Shown here: piece after piece, positions 45,661 to 56,479 of the stretch
Position numbering within the stretch: position 1 is the stretch's first letter
How the letters are laid out: each line of letters starts with the position of its first letter
Assembly: GCA_026075535.2 (NCBI GenBank)
Contig: AP026547.1
Span: 3,844,001-3,908,000, forward strand
DNA from: Tricholoma matsutake
Taxonomy: Eukaryota; Basidiomycota; Agaricomycetes; Agaricales; Tricholomataceae
Reading direction: 5' to 3'
DNA: 64,000 nt
Notes under the pieces: generated by a model
Told to the model about the DNA's origin: nothing
Database searches by the model: none
Seen by the model: only the letters and a program-made list of their open reading frames with translations
Program-made: the position numbers and the translations under genes

Positions 45661-47875
45661 GGCCACTTCACTTGGCTGTGAAACACGGTCACATGGGTCT
45701 GCCTTGATTGTCACATTGCACATAACCAAATTTCTTTGTGGTTTGCACTACCATGCCAAAAGCAGCTTGGACGACTCCTGAGCAGCATGCCTGGCTTTAC
45801 AACCTGCTTGCAGGGTTTCGAGAAGCACAGGAGAGTAAAACAGTTCCCACCTTTCTTGCTAAAGCTTACGAAGACTTCCATGACAAATGGCCTGCTGATG
45901 CCCCATCTGCTAAGGAGATAGAGTTCGCAAAAGGCAATGAGGAGCATGCAAAACTCTCCAAGCTCAAGTCAACCGAAAAGGTAAGTTGTCCAACACTTAT
46001 ATATTTTTGTTCGGCATATGATAATATTGGGCAGCAAATTCACAATTGGATTTATAATAAGAGTCGTGGTTCAAGTTCAGGTTCTGGCACTTGAAAGGTT
46101 CTAAATCTCAAGAGCACTTCACGACTGTTACATCCCTGGCAAGCATTTGCAAAGTTATATGGAGAAGAGCTTAAACCGAAGTTCAACACTGTGTGGGAAG
46201 CACATAAAGAAGCCAATCTGACTAAGGAGTTTACACATCATGATCGCTTCACCTTTCATAACCAGAAGATGCAGGAATGGTACAATTCAGCTGATGAAAC
46301 AACCAAGGAAAAGGTAGAAGAGTTTCGGCAGGAGTATAAGTCCATGGATAGTGAAGGCGATAATCCCAATCACATACTACAAGGGTAAGTGTTACAAATC
46401 TGGGCCATAATGACTTGAATCATATTTTAGTTTGCAATAGCCATATTGACATGCTCCCTTGTACAATTGAAGATGCTGCCAAGAATATCGCCAGGCAAAC
46501 AGGTTGGGCTTGTACAATCATTGTGGGAGGACTGATGCCTCAAGAGGGAGGTGCCATTCAAACTCTTGTGTAAGTGACTTGACCCATCGTTTCTCATGAA
46601 TCTAACCTTCAAATTGATAGCTCAAATGAAGGAGCTACATTAAAGGGTCAATCATTGGACCAGTTTCTAGGAAGCTTATATAATGATGATTTTCTATCGC
46701 ACTTTGATAGGTTTCTTGAAGCTGCTTATGGTGACAGTCTTAAAAGCATCCAGTATTCAGAGCTGATTGTTTGCAATAGATAAGAAGACTTGTGATTCCC
46801 GAGCATTGGAAAGTCTCTCACATGAAGCCACTCCTGCACCTGCTGATGTCAGTACTACCCCTTCTGCATCTTCTGATGTCGATACTACCCCTTTGGCATC
46901 TACTGTGAAACTTTCTGATTATGAGAAGGAACAAGCTCGTAATATTGCAAGAAATAAGCAATTATTATATGAACTAGAATTGGGTAAAAGGGCTTCGGAT
47001 TTGATCATCCAATCATCAAAAAAGGGAAAGGGCAAGGAAATGAAGTAAGCAATATTTATTTGCTTTGGCTATGAGGCTAATGCAAATGAAGAGCTGATTC
47101 TAATGCTGGAGACACAACAAGGGCATCGTCACCTGGATTTCCACTGACTTCTAATGTTGTAAATTCAACCCAATCAACTGTTATGAAGGCAACCGAAACC
47201 ATTCCAAGTGCACCATCACCGATATCATCTTCTGCTTCCACACCTTCTAGCGATGCTATCATTTTACCCCAACTTCCTACAGCCAACAAAGCAGACAGTG
47301 CTGTCATCGCTATTCTTCCTTTCTTGAAGAAGATTTTGAGTACTTTACACTCCCCCACCTATTCCGGTTGGATTCTGGTTTGTCTGGCCAGAATTTCTGG
47401 AATTTCTGGAATCCGGTGGAATTTTTTTTGTATGTATTTTTCCCTATGCAGCATAATTCCGGTCAGAATAAGGATCCAATTTACACCCGGAATCCCCGGA
47501 ATCTGACTGGACTTATTACAACTGGATTCACCGGAGTCACCTGGACACATGACCAACCGCACAACCGGACAAACCGGACAGCACATGCTTTACCAAATAA
47601 AAGTTTCACATCCAACAAGAATCGAACACTCGACCATGGGTTGAACCATAAATAGAACAGCACAATTAACCACTTAGCTACCAAGTCATTCTCTTTACCC
47701 AACATTTGACACTTTTATTACCCAATTAAGGTGCGTGGTAACAAATCATCATCAGTAATAGCGCATCACAGCTGTGTGATGTGTCATCACAAGCGCTCTC
47801 ACACACAACCACACCACAGTAACCCAACCACCAACACATCGCGACCCCATCCACCAACCACCCCCATCAAAAACC

Positions 47876-49050
47876 ATGCCAACCACCCATGCCAACAAAT
47901 GCAACAAGGGATCCAGCCCATCACCTTCAAAATCCCTGCCCAAATCAGGATTGCGAACCCGCAAACGTGCCATATCAGCACTCAAAAAGGACGGCTCAAA
48001 GAAAGTGAAGCGAGATGAGGAGAAGGAAGAAGAGGAATGGTCTGGGAAGGGGAAAGGTAGCAAAAGGTAAGTAACCCAGCTCTTCTATCCAGCCATTATG
48101 GTACTAACATTCTGTTCCTTTTTACAGGACCTCAAAAAAAGGCTCGAAAAGACAGGGTGTGGCTTCGGCCACCCCTTTAAGGTATGTTTCTTTTTTATCA
48201 TCATTATGGTATACTAACATGCTATTCCTTCTACAGGACCTCGAAAAGAGGCTTGAAAGGACAGGGTGCAGCTTTGGCTGCCCCTTTAAGGTATGTTTCT
48301 TCTTTATTAATATCTTTTCTCATTCTTTTTTTCTTTCATAGAGCCGAACTTGCTCTCGAAGCAAGCAGAGTTTCTGTTGCCCCCCCCAAATGTGCTCGAG
48401 CGGCCAAGGCAAGTTTCCTGCCCCCTCCTCCTGGTCAGGGTGGCACTGGTTGACCCCAAGCCCTGCAGGCCCCATCCAGTGACAGCGAGGAGAGCGAAGA
48501 GGAGACCAGTGATGAATCCAGTAACAACAATGGCACTGACAACAGCTCGAGCCACGGGGAGCCTGCAGCCAACAATGACAACAACAGGGAGGCCGACAAC
48601 AAGGACAATGGCAAGGCTGATGACAGGAACAACAGCAAGCCCGCCAATGACACCAACCACAACACCAATGCTGACACTGACAATGGGGAGTGCCAGGACA
48701 ACAACAACGACAACGGCAATGGGGAGTGCCAGGACGACAATGACAAGGAAGCCCAGGATGACAACGACAAGGAGGCCCAGGACAACAATGTGAACACCAA
48801 CAATGACGCCAGCCACGGGGAGGGCCGGGGTGACGACCACAATGGAGGCCCCAAACCCTGTGACAACACCACCAATGACAACACCAATGATGGGGTTGAC
48901 ACCACCAACACCAACAGCAGGAAGGCCACGGATGACAATGCTGGCGCCAATGCCAATGATGGGGGTACTAAAACCACTAGCAAGCCCCCATTTTCTTTTT
49001 CTTTTACTGGTTACATCCTGACCATCCCCTGTCTCTGTAGTAGCCCTTAG
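47876..49050 (+). pseudogene. Transposon cargo gene A: basic N-terminus, Asn/Asp-rich acidic C-terminus
   Basis: ATG 47876 (MPTTHANKCNKGSS). The basic N-terminus (RKRAISALKKDGSKKVKR) could be a nuclear-localisation signal. Small exons follow: RTSKKGSKRQGVASATPLR (about 48128-48182) and RTSKRGLKGQGAALAAPLR (about 48236-48290), a near-exact duplicated exon with its intron. After GGTG, TGA 48451-48453, the frame continues into QAPSSDSEESEEETSDE and a long Asn/Asp-rich low-complexity region to TAG 49050. No family recognised. Possibly DNA-binding. Confidence 0.5.
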
Positions 49051-49302
49051 GTCCAAAGGTATTTTAATTTGTTGTAGTTGTAATTTAAAATCTAGAATTA
49101 GTATTAGATCATTTACTGGGTGGCTCCTCGACGGGTGACACAGGTAATGAAAAAATAATATTACTTGGTCTTTTTAATATATCATCGTAGTTGTTCCTAG
49201 TGCAACATCCATGGTCCGAGCCAAAGGGTTTCAAGATCCAGGTAGGGGGTCTTTACTTTTGCTTTTGCTTTTTACCATTGTAAAACATCCATAGATGTTC
49301 AG

Positions 49303-50529
49303 ATGACTAGTCCATCATCCAGTCCACCACCTGCTCTCCATGGATCATCCCGCACTACTGGTGGACATATGCGTGGACATGCCACTGGGAATGTCTTCAA
49401 TTTTGCTGATGCAGGTGATGACGACAATCTCGAGACTCCAGTTTTGAGGACAGGCAGAGTACATATTTATAACTCACTAGTTGATTCTATCAAAGTCAAG
49501 CCATTCCAGATTCTCAAAGTCAATGTTCAGTTTTCTATGGCACCCATCCTCAAATCTATTGCTGCAAAGTGGTCTCCAATTGAAAGTATGGAGCCTTCAT
49601 GCACACCTATTATTGTTTATAATAATCCCATGATAGAAACCAACCCTCAAATATCTGTTTATGAACAAGGAGAGTGGACTGACAAAGGCCGATATGAGGC
49701 TGCAGTATCATTTGATGAAGACATTGAATGGATTAAGAGAAAGAAAGACTATATTCTTCCAGTCTGTTATGTGAGACACTTTTACAGTCTCCATCAAGAT
49801 TACTTGATGTTTATTTCACATAAGGAACAACAACCCACATTCCTTCCTGCATTATCTGTCTTGACTCCAGTTGGTTCTACTAGTACTGCCCCACCTGAGA
49901 CTCGCATGTCTACACCTCTTTCTGTCACTGGCTCTCCATTCAAAGACAAAATAATTGCTTCTCTCAGTATTCTGGTTGAGTTAACCGATCACAAGGATGT
50001 AAATTTGGGTTATGCATGGCAGAAGTACAAGGCATGGTTGGTGGCTGTCAAGACCTGCAATATGTTATGGGAGACTGGAAAGTTGAAAGAAGTTTTTGAT
50101 CGGAAGCCAACACATGCAGATATCATCAGCATTTTCAAGGGAAAATCACAGTGGCACTTGACATATAGCAAGGCTTTTCCAAAGCTTTCTGGTTATCCTA
50201 TGATGGTGTCTTGGCTTGAGGACAGTGACAACAAGCTCTCGGATATTGAGTTGTGGGGAATATTGAAACCTGCATATGCATTTTCTGATCTTCTGGAATG
50301 GCTGGCAAATGGGGGAGAGGGTTTGACAAAGGGAGAGACAGAGGCAGGATCTGACATGGGAGAAACTCAGAAAGGAAAAGGAAAAGGAAAAGGAAAAGGA
50401 AAAGGAAAAGGAAAAGGAAAAGGAAAAGGGAAGGGGGAAGGGAAGGAAAAGGAGAAAGAGAAAGAGAAGGGAAAAGGCAAAGCAAAAGAAGTAACTGGCA
50501 GAAAAAAGCAGAAGTCTAAGGCTGTGTAA
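49303..50529 (+). CDS. Transposon cargo gene B, 408 aa, Lys/Gly-rich tail (unrecognised)
   Basis: ATG 49303 (MTSPSSSPPPALHG), one uninterrupted exon. Globular middle (residues about 40-345), with WQKYKAWLVAVKTCNMLWETG, DIISIFKGKSQWHLTYSKAF, YPMMVSWLEDSDNKLSDIELWG and FSDLLEWLANGG. Such motifs recur, as I recall, in accessory ORFs beside CxC-type transposase genes, but I know no assigned function. The tail is KGKGKGK then EKEKEKEKGKGK, encoded by a (GGAAAA)n microsatellite (50369-50480). This is the only gene of the transposon without an in-frame stop. Confidence 0.7.
   Translation: MTSPSSSPPPALHGSSRTTGGHMRGHATGNVFNFADAGDDDNLETPVLRTGRVHIYNSLVDSIKVKPFQILKVNVQFSMAPILKSIAAKWSPIESMEPSCTPIIVYNNPMIETNPQISVYEQGEWTDKGRYEAAVSFDEDIEWIKRKKDYILPVCYVRHFYSLHQDYLMFISHKEQQPTFLPALSVLTPVGSTSTAPPETRMSTPLSVTGSPFKDKIIASLSILVELTDHKDVNLGYAWQKYKAWLVAVKTCNMLWETGKLKEVFDRKPTHADIISIFKGKSQWHLTYSKAFPKLSGYPMMVSWLEDSDNKLSDIELWGILKPAYAFSDLLEWLANGGEGLTKGETEAGSDMGETQKGKGKGKGKGKGKGKGKGKGKGEGKEKEKEKEKGKGKAKEVTGRKKQKSKAV
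50369..50480 (+). repeat. (GGAAAA)n coding microsatellite
   Basis: Nearly pure hexamer run that codes KG repeats in cargo gene B, then degenerates into GAGAAA. Slippage here would change tail length by whole KG pairs without shifting the frame. Confidence 0.95.
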
Positions 50530-50605
50530 GTAGATACAATGGACCAATCCAATCATGTTATAGTTCTAAGTCCCCTCTTTTAGTAACCCCAATTGCCCAA
50601 ATGCA

Positions 50606-52888
50606 ATGCTCTGGCTGTTTTCAAGTCTTTGCTGTCTACCTTTGCCATTGTGGATTTTGCTGGGTCTTAGTTTTTTGCCCACAGCTGCTGCATTGTCAGA
50701 ATTCAGCCCATTTCCAGAATTGACTTTCCTTTCATTCAGTCAATTCATCCAGAAAAACTTCCCAGATGACATCTCACTCTCAACAGTTTTATTACTGTTG
50801 TTTACAATGACTGAAAATCCTGATCTTCTCAGTTTACATGTGAGACAACAGTATTCACTTGCAAAAGGAGAAAACATATCTACCATCAACAGTTGGATCA
50901 AAAGCTTGTCACGGGCAGTACATGCAAAAGTGAACAACAGTGCATCCCTATTGCATGAATCTGACTGGTATGAAGGCATTTCTGAAAACCACATTGTCAG
51001 CAACATTGCAACCAAACTTGATGAATTGGCACGGCACTTGGGCCTCATCAAATACAACAAAAAGGGCCATCTAAAGACTGCTCTCAAGCCAATATCATAT
51101 ACAGCAATTGAAGCTGTGCATATCATTTGTCCTCAATCATATCAATGTGTCACAAGCGGATGTGGATTTCGGTCTCTGGTTCAGACAACCAAACAAAGAG
51201 ACAATCCCCTGGTAACACTTGTGAAGAATAATACCATTCACAAGGATGTTCCAGTTCTTACTGGAAGATGCCCCAATTGCATGACATCATATAGTGCCGA
51301 TCATGAGCGCACTCCAGAAATCAATGAAGAGAACCAGTTCACCAGCTTGTATTTGAATTCTGCCAAATTCCTCAAAGTTGGTCAAAGTGTATGGGTTGAT
51401 CGGGTTTTCTCAAATGCTGTTGTGAATGCCATGTACAGCTTTCATGCTTCAGCCTCATCATACATGGAATTCTGGAACAATTCTTTTGGAAAAACACAGC
51501 AACATGGGTTTCATTGGTTGTCACATTGTCAAATATGGCAGGCCTTTGTTCAAGAGTCCATCTGCACCATTGCTGCTTCTGCTGATACAGAGCTGTCAGT
51601 TTGGGATAATCTTGCAATTGGTGAAATTACAAAAGAAGCTTTCTCAATTCTTGGTGAAAATGGAGTTATCAGAGCTGCAGATCAACATGCTTGTTCAGAA
51701 TGCACTCATGACTACATTGCAACAACTGCTGATACTACTCCAACTGCTCTTTCTGCTGCTGTGGTTGGAGTTGATGAGGTTGAACAATCCTCTTCACAAC
51801 CTGCCGATTCCAGCTCTTCATCATCTTCTGGTTCAACATCTGCATCCACCTCTGAAGATGGCATGGACATTGACAAAGCACCAGTAAAGATGGTAGTTGT
51901 TGATGGAACATGCTTTGGGCCAAAGCACTGTGCTTATGAAAACTGTGCAGATGATCTCATAAACTACTGTGGTGCTGTCTTTTGTGCAATACATGAACAA
52001 GCCCATGGTGCAAAATGCCGTGTTCACAACTGTGACAATGAAAAAATCAGAGCAACACAAGCATGTCAACAGCATCAGCCACAATGGAAGAAATACATTG
52101 CTCAACACAAAAGACAATCTGCACCTGGTTTCTGAAGGATTACACAAAGGCCAGCTGAAAACCTGCCATGGATTTCAAGGAATGAGCAAACAGAACAACC
52201 ACATGATGAACCAATGGAGGAAACAGAGCACAAAAATTATTTCAGTGCTCCTAGCTTTTACTGTGTTGAAACAATATGTGGACCATGTGGTGTTGTGGTT
52301 GCCTGGGCAAAATTTCCAAAGGCTGAATCACCAACCAATATTTTGGCATTTTTGGAGAAGGTTTTTCATACTGAAGAGTCCAGACCAGATTACATTTGCA
52401 TTGATAAAGCATGTCTGGTACTTCAAACTGCGCTCAGGAATGGATCATGGGAAAGGGCATGGGAAATGACAACACAATTTATTGTTGATGCTTATCATTA
52501 CATCAACCACTGAGATGATGATGAACTTTGCAAGAAATGGTGTAATCCTGCACCAGCAGATGGCTCTGCACCTAATCTGGTTGTTGAAGCCAAAGATAAA
52601 CAAGGCAAATCTTGTTTCAGACATGCATTCAACACACAGGCAAGCTTTGATACTTGTTTCATTTAACAATAATACTGACTAACATGCAACAAACAGGCTT
52701 GTGAACAGTTAAATGCATGGATGGGAGGATATGAATCAATGTTGAAGAAAATGACAGCTGGTAACTTCAACTGGTTTCTGCATAGCATGCTATTTTATCA
52801 TACTAGACATGTTATTGCAAAACAAGAGGAAAAGGCAAGTAAGGCAAACAATAGTGATAGTGATAGTGATAGTGATGATGACATGTAA
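50606..52888 (+). pseudogene. CxC5/CxC6-type (KDZ-associated) transposase
   Basis: Start probably ATG 50606. N-terminal helical region, a cysteine cluster (CVTSGCGF about 51150, GRCPNC about 51265), WVDRVFSNAVV and YMEFWNNSFG (51390-51490), a Ser-rich linker, then GTCFGPKHCAYENC...HNCDNEK...ACQQHQPQWKK (51900-52100). C-terminal catalytic-like part: ETICGPCGVVVAW, YICIDKACLVL, FIVDAYHYINH and, after an intron (about 52636-52696), ACEQLNAWMGGYESML and NFNWFLHSMLFYHTRH, with a Ser-Asp tail. Conserved acidic residues suggest a DDE-type nuclease. Breaks: TGA 52133-52135 and 52511-52513 only. Stop TAA 52886-52888. Confidence 0.75.
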
Positions 52889-53506
52889 CAATTCTGTCTA
52901 TGTTCAATGTTATTTATATGGATACATTTCTAAAACCAAGTTAGTCTATTATACCAGATTCCACTGGACTCCGGTCAGACTCCAGTTATTCCGGTTAGTC
53001 CAACCGGAATCCAACTGGAATAACTGGAATAACTGGAGTCCAACCGGAATAACTGGAGTCCAACCAGAATAACTGGAGTCCAACTGGAATAGGTGGGGCA
53101 GTGTAAATTACAGAAGATTTCAGATGAAGAGTTTTGGGTCAATTTATTGAAAAACTGGGTTCTGTTCAAGACTGAAAATCCACCAAAAACTGTAAGTGCT
53201 AGGCTAATTACCAATTCACAATCTAATAGTAGTAATGTCTAGCATTTGCCTACCAAGAAATGACCTGGTGAGATTGGAGTATGGCTGAAGAATGGTTGCC
53301 GGTTACAAGGCAATCAAATGCCACAGTTGAAGAATATCAAAGATTTTGGCAATCACTGGCTTGCATGGTGGAACACTGGGTGCAGGGCACAATACCCCTG
53401 ATGGGGTATTATGTAAGTATCTTGGAAGTATTCCTAATACTGTCAAGATACTAGCCCAGAAGTATGTTGCAAGTATGCTGATTGTTGATTACCATACCTC
53501 CACATT

Positions 53507-54906
53507 AGTAACTTGTACATATTGTAACTGTATTCTGAATGTCTTGGCTGAAAGATACAATATTTCCTCCCTACTATCACAATAATATTAAGATACTTCT
53601 AATGGAGTATTGAAGTGAAAGATCAAAATATTTTTCAAGTACTGAGAAGGCAGTAACTTGGTGGTATTGAGGTAATTTCTTCAGTACTACCAAGATACTA
53701 TCTACAATACTATCAAGGTGATATCACAATACTCTGCTTGGGATATGTTAGCAATGTGATGGAAAAGATCTAGAAAACCTCTGTGTCAGTATGCTTGAAA
53801 TATCATGGAAGTACACAAACAAAAAGAGTAGTCATACACCCCATACCTTCACCATACTAAAGCCAGGTAATATTGGAAGTATTGAAGTGTTGTTTATTCA
53901 ATACTGTCAAACTACTCTATGGGAAGTATATAAGAAGAAATTTGATAAATTGGGAAAGTATACTTATTCAAGTACATACCAGACTGGTACTTATTCAAGT
54001 ACCTACTGTTTTGAGTCCTTACTTGTATATCCAAGTACCTACTTGATATCTACTTGTGTGTCCAGGTATGTACTCAAGTACCACTTGCACATCCATGTTG
54101 TACATCCAAGTACTTACTCAGGTATGTCACTGGGTGCAAGGCACAATACTGCCTGAGAGGTACTGTGAAAGTATCCTGACAGTACTCCTAATATTGTCAA
54201 CATACTTCACTAGAAGTATTTTGACAGTATTGTACTATATTTTGATAGTGCTGAAGGTACTGAAGTAGTATTCTAGATTGGTATGCATACTGGCAAAATA
54301 TTCCTTGGTGAGTATGGTGGCAGTATTAGGACTATTTCCCGAATTCTCCTTCTCAGAAGTATCTTACTGTCCAGCCAGTGTGTAGGTGCTCAGACATGGA
54401 AGTGGATACTTGCAACATCAGACCTGCATGTGCAGACATCTGCTAATAATACTTTCCCAATTTATCAAATTTCTTCTTATATACTTCCCATAGAGTAGTT
54501 TGACAGTATTGAATAAGCAACACTTCAATACTTCCAATATTCCCTGGCTTTAGTATGGTGAAGGTATGGGGTGTATGACTACTCATTTTGTTTGTGTACT
54601 TCCATGATATTTCAAGCATACTGACACAGAGGTTTTCTAGATCTTTTCCATCACATTGCTAACATATCCCAAGCAGAGTATTGTGATATCACCTTGATAG
54701 TATTGTAGATAGTATCTTGGTAGTACTGAAGAAATTACCTCAATACCACCAAGTTACTGCCTTCTCAGTACTTGAAAAATATTTTGATCTTTCACTTCAA
54801 TACTCCATTAGAAGTATCTTAATATTATTGTGATAGTAGGGAGGAAATATTGTATTATCTTTCAGCCAAGACATTCAGAATACAGTTACAATATGTACAA
54901 ATACTA
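53507..54906. mobile_element. Foldback element with inverted arms of about 460 bp
   Basis: Left arm about 53507-53965 and right arm about 54443-54906 are near-perfect reverse complements (e.g. TTGTACATATTGTAACTGTA against its inverse at 54881-54900; also GGTAATATTGGAAGTATTGA and AAGTATATAAGAAG). The 477-bp loop repeats CAAGTACTT/AAGTATTT motifs. The motif CACTGGGTGC...GGCACAATAC occurs left of the arm (53376) and in the loop (54127). No transposase. Adjoins the gene at 53375. Confidence 0.9.
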
Positions 54907-55196
54907 GAGTCCGGAATAAAAGCGGGATGGAAACAGGAACTGCAGCAGTGTCTTGACTGCGTAGATAAATTACCTAGTGGGAGCCGCACAGGAATCTGTA
55001 GTCAAATATGCAATAGAGATGGGAGCCTTGGGAAGGCAGCTGTGGATGCTGTACAAGGCGGCCTGGTGCACAGCAGTGTGGGCAGTGCAAGGCAGCCGGG
55101 AACAAAATCGGGAGGAGTAGACAAATGTTGGGTTTGAAGTGCGGAAAAGGATTGGACCGATGCAGTTTCCAATCGGGCAAGGAATAGTTCTTGACA
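54905..55196 (-). repeat. Partial gypsy A-type LTR
   Basis: Minus-strand TGTCAAGAAC start at 55196, then matches 23150-23442. Truncated at the foldback element. No internal domain beside it. Confidence 0.85.
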
Positions 55197-55197
55197 T

Positions 55198-55464
55198 CCA
55201 CCCAGTGCAGAGGTAGAGGACACCAAGAATGTTGATGTCGAAACAAATGAGGACCCCATTATACTCACCCCAGGCTCAATCCAAATGGAAAACGGAAGTA
55301 TTATTATCAACATAGAAGAGGGTGATGATGAGACATTCAACAATGAAGGGAGAATGGAATATGATGATCTTGATGATCACAAAGAAGTGGATGACAACGA
55401 AAAAGGAATGGATGAAGCAGAGAGATCAATATTGGACTCTGAAGAAGTTGAAGATTGGTATTGA
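55198..55464 (+). pseudogene. Acidic coding exon remnant directly after the LTR fragment
   Basis: Open plus-strand frame without ATG, starting at the LTR boundary: PPSAEVEDTKNVDVETNEDP, then a very acidic tail (EEGDDETFNNEGRMEYDDLDD) to TGA 55462-55464. Looks like the C-terminal exon of a protein whose upstream part was displaced by the LTR and foldback. Parent gene not identified. Confidence 0.4.
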
Positions 55465-55666
55465 ATAGAGAATGAAGGCTAATAAATGTTTTCTTTGTTA
55501 TGCTACATATTTTTGTCAGCTGGTGTTACATTTCAAAAGAATCTCAAGTACCTTTGTTCTTTGAGGTTTATCCATGCTTTGCAGCAGAGCTTTACATTTG
55601 GCACTAGTTTTTCTGAGAAGCTGGTTCAGCTGGACTTCACTGTAGTGATATCGTATTTAAAAAAAC

Positions 55667-56470
55667 TCACCTTGTGTTTGTAGCAGTGTCCAAAGATGCA
55701 TTTGACAAATCGACCACTACTGAACCATGGGAGGGCTGTGATCTGCTCTGCAACAATGTTAAGCATTGCCCAGGGTTGCATAGACTTGCAAAGAAATCAT
55801 CGTATGCTGTAGCAGGAAACATGGTAGGTGTTGATGGTGATTGGATCGACAATGACTGTTCCTTGTGTCTTCTGGTTGGTTGAGCATGTTTCATGTTTTG
55901 AAAGATATCTCAAAGGCCACAGATTACCATGAACAACACATTGTACTGGCTGGCAAGTGCATGCACATCTTCCACATAACTTGCCACATCCTCAGCTGTG
56001 ATGATTGATGCAAAGTTGTCAAGAATATTTTTGATGTTAGAGCCTGGGAGGAACACAGAGGGTGGTGCGTACTGCAAGGAAATGTTGGATGTGCAGTCCC
56101 AAAGGTTTCAATGAAAACATTTCAGCTTTTGCTCCCCAAGTTCTTGCATCTCATCTGTCAGTCTATGAGCCATGGGAATGAATGCTGACTGTTGGACAGC
56201 ACCAGAATGTGGCAGTGGTGATAGTGGGGGTTCAGGATCGCAAGCTGATCTGCTGCAGTTACAAGAGGTCTGAGTCTGAGGGGCAGGGGATATGGGTAGT
56301 CAGGAGCAAGAACCACAATGGCAAGTAGGATCCATGTCTGGATTGTCAAACTGAACATTCAGCTCAGACAGGAAACATGGTGCAACAATGATGCAAGCAA
56401 GTTCTTTGGTCATCTTCTCATTGTCCGCTTTCCTGGTGCCATTCTTCCCCTTTTCCAACGTCTTTCCTTC
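55667..56470 (-). pseudogene. Possible RecQ-like helicase C-terminal remnant
   Basis: Minus-strand frames with short gaps: CIIVAPCFLSELNVQFDNP and CHCGSC (about 56330-56420), HRLTDEMQELGEQKLK (56130-56180), PPSVFLPGSNIKNILDNF and ITAEDVASYVEDVHALA (55940-56070). The layout recalls the degenerate C-terminus of RecQ-like helicases that are abundant in mushroom genomes, but no helicase motif is present. Low confidence. Confidence 0.25.
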
Positions 56471-56479
56471 CCAACTCAG

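Larger units (their letters stand above)
47348..53103 (+). mobile_element. 5.76-kb DNA transposon with CxC5/CxC6-type transposase and two cargo ORFs
   Basis: Terminal inverted repeats CACTCCCCCACCTATTCC (left) and the inverse GGAATAGGTGGGGCAGTG (right), one mismatch, flanked by TA on both sides (47346-47347, 53104-53105). Subterminal repeats of CCGGAAT/ATTCCGG and ACTGGAGTCCAACC at both ends. Three plus-strand genes inside. It splits the 45753-53375 gene. The CACT start recalls CACTA-type ends but the duplication is only TA; superfamily left open. Confidence 0.85.
45753..53375 (+). pseudogene. Multi-exon basidiomycete gene of unknown function, split by a DNA transposon
   Basis: ATG 45753 (MPKAAWTTPEQHAWL). 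Exons about 45753-45980, 46035-46384, 46441-46569, 46621-46730, 46780-47044 and about 47095-47345, then the transposon 47348-53103, then 53110-53193 and 53243-53375. Conserved features: WTTPEQHAWLYNLL, QIHNWIYNKSRG, LLHPWQAFAKLY, NIARQTGWACTIIVGG, YEKEQARNIARNKQLLYEL, then EFWVNLLKNWVLF and LPTKK-TGA-PGEIGVWLKNG. I recognise this layout as a repeated hypothetical-protein family of mushrooms but not its role. TGA at 46092-46094 and 53261-53263. The end is replaced by the foldback element. Confidence 0.65.

Noticed and set aside
48307..49056. Long minus-strand open frames of hydrophobic residues (VVVIVG-rich)
   Set aside because: Antisense shadow of the Asn/Asp-rich low-complexity region of cargo gene A; no intron signals or family.
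50146..50556. Minus-strand Phe/Pro/Ser-rich frames over the hexamer repeat
   Set aside because: Produced by the (TTTTCC)n complement of the KG microsatellite.
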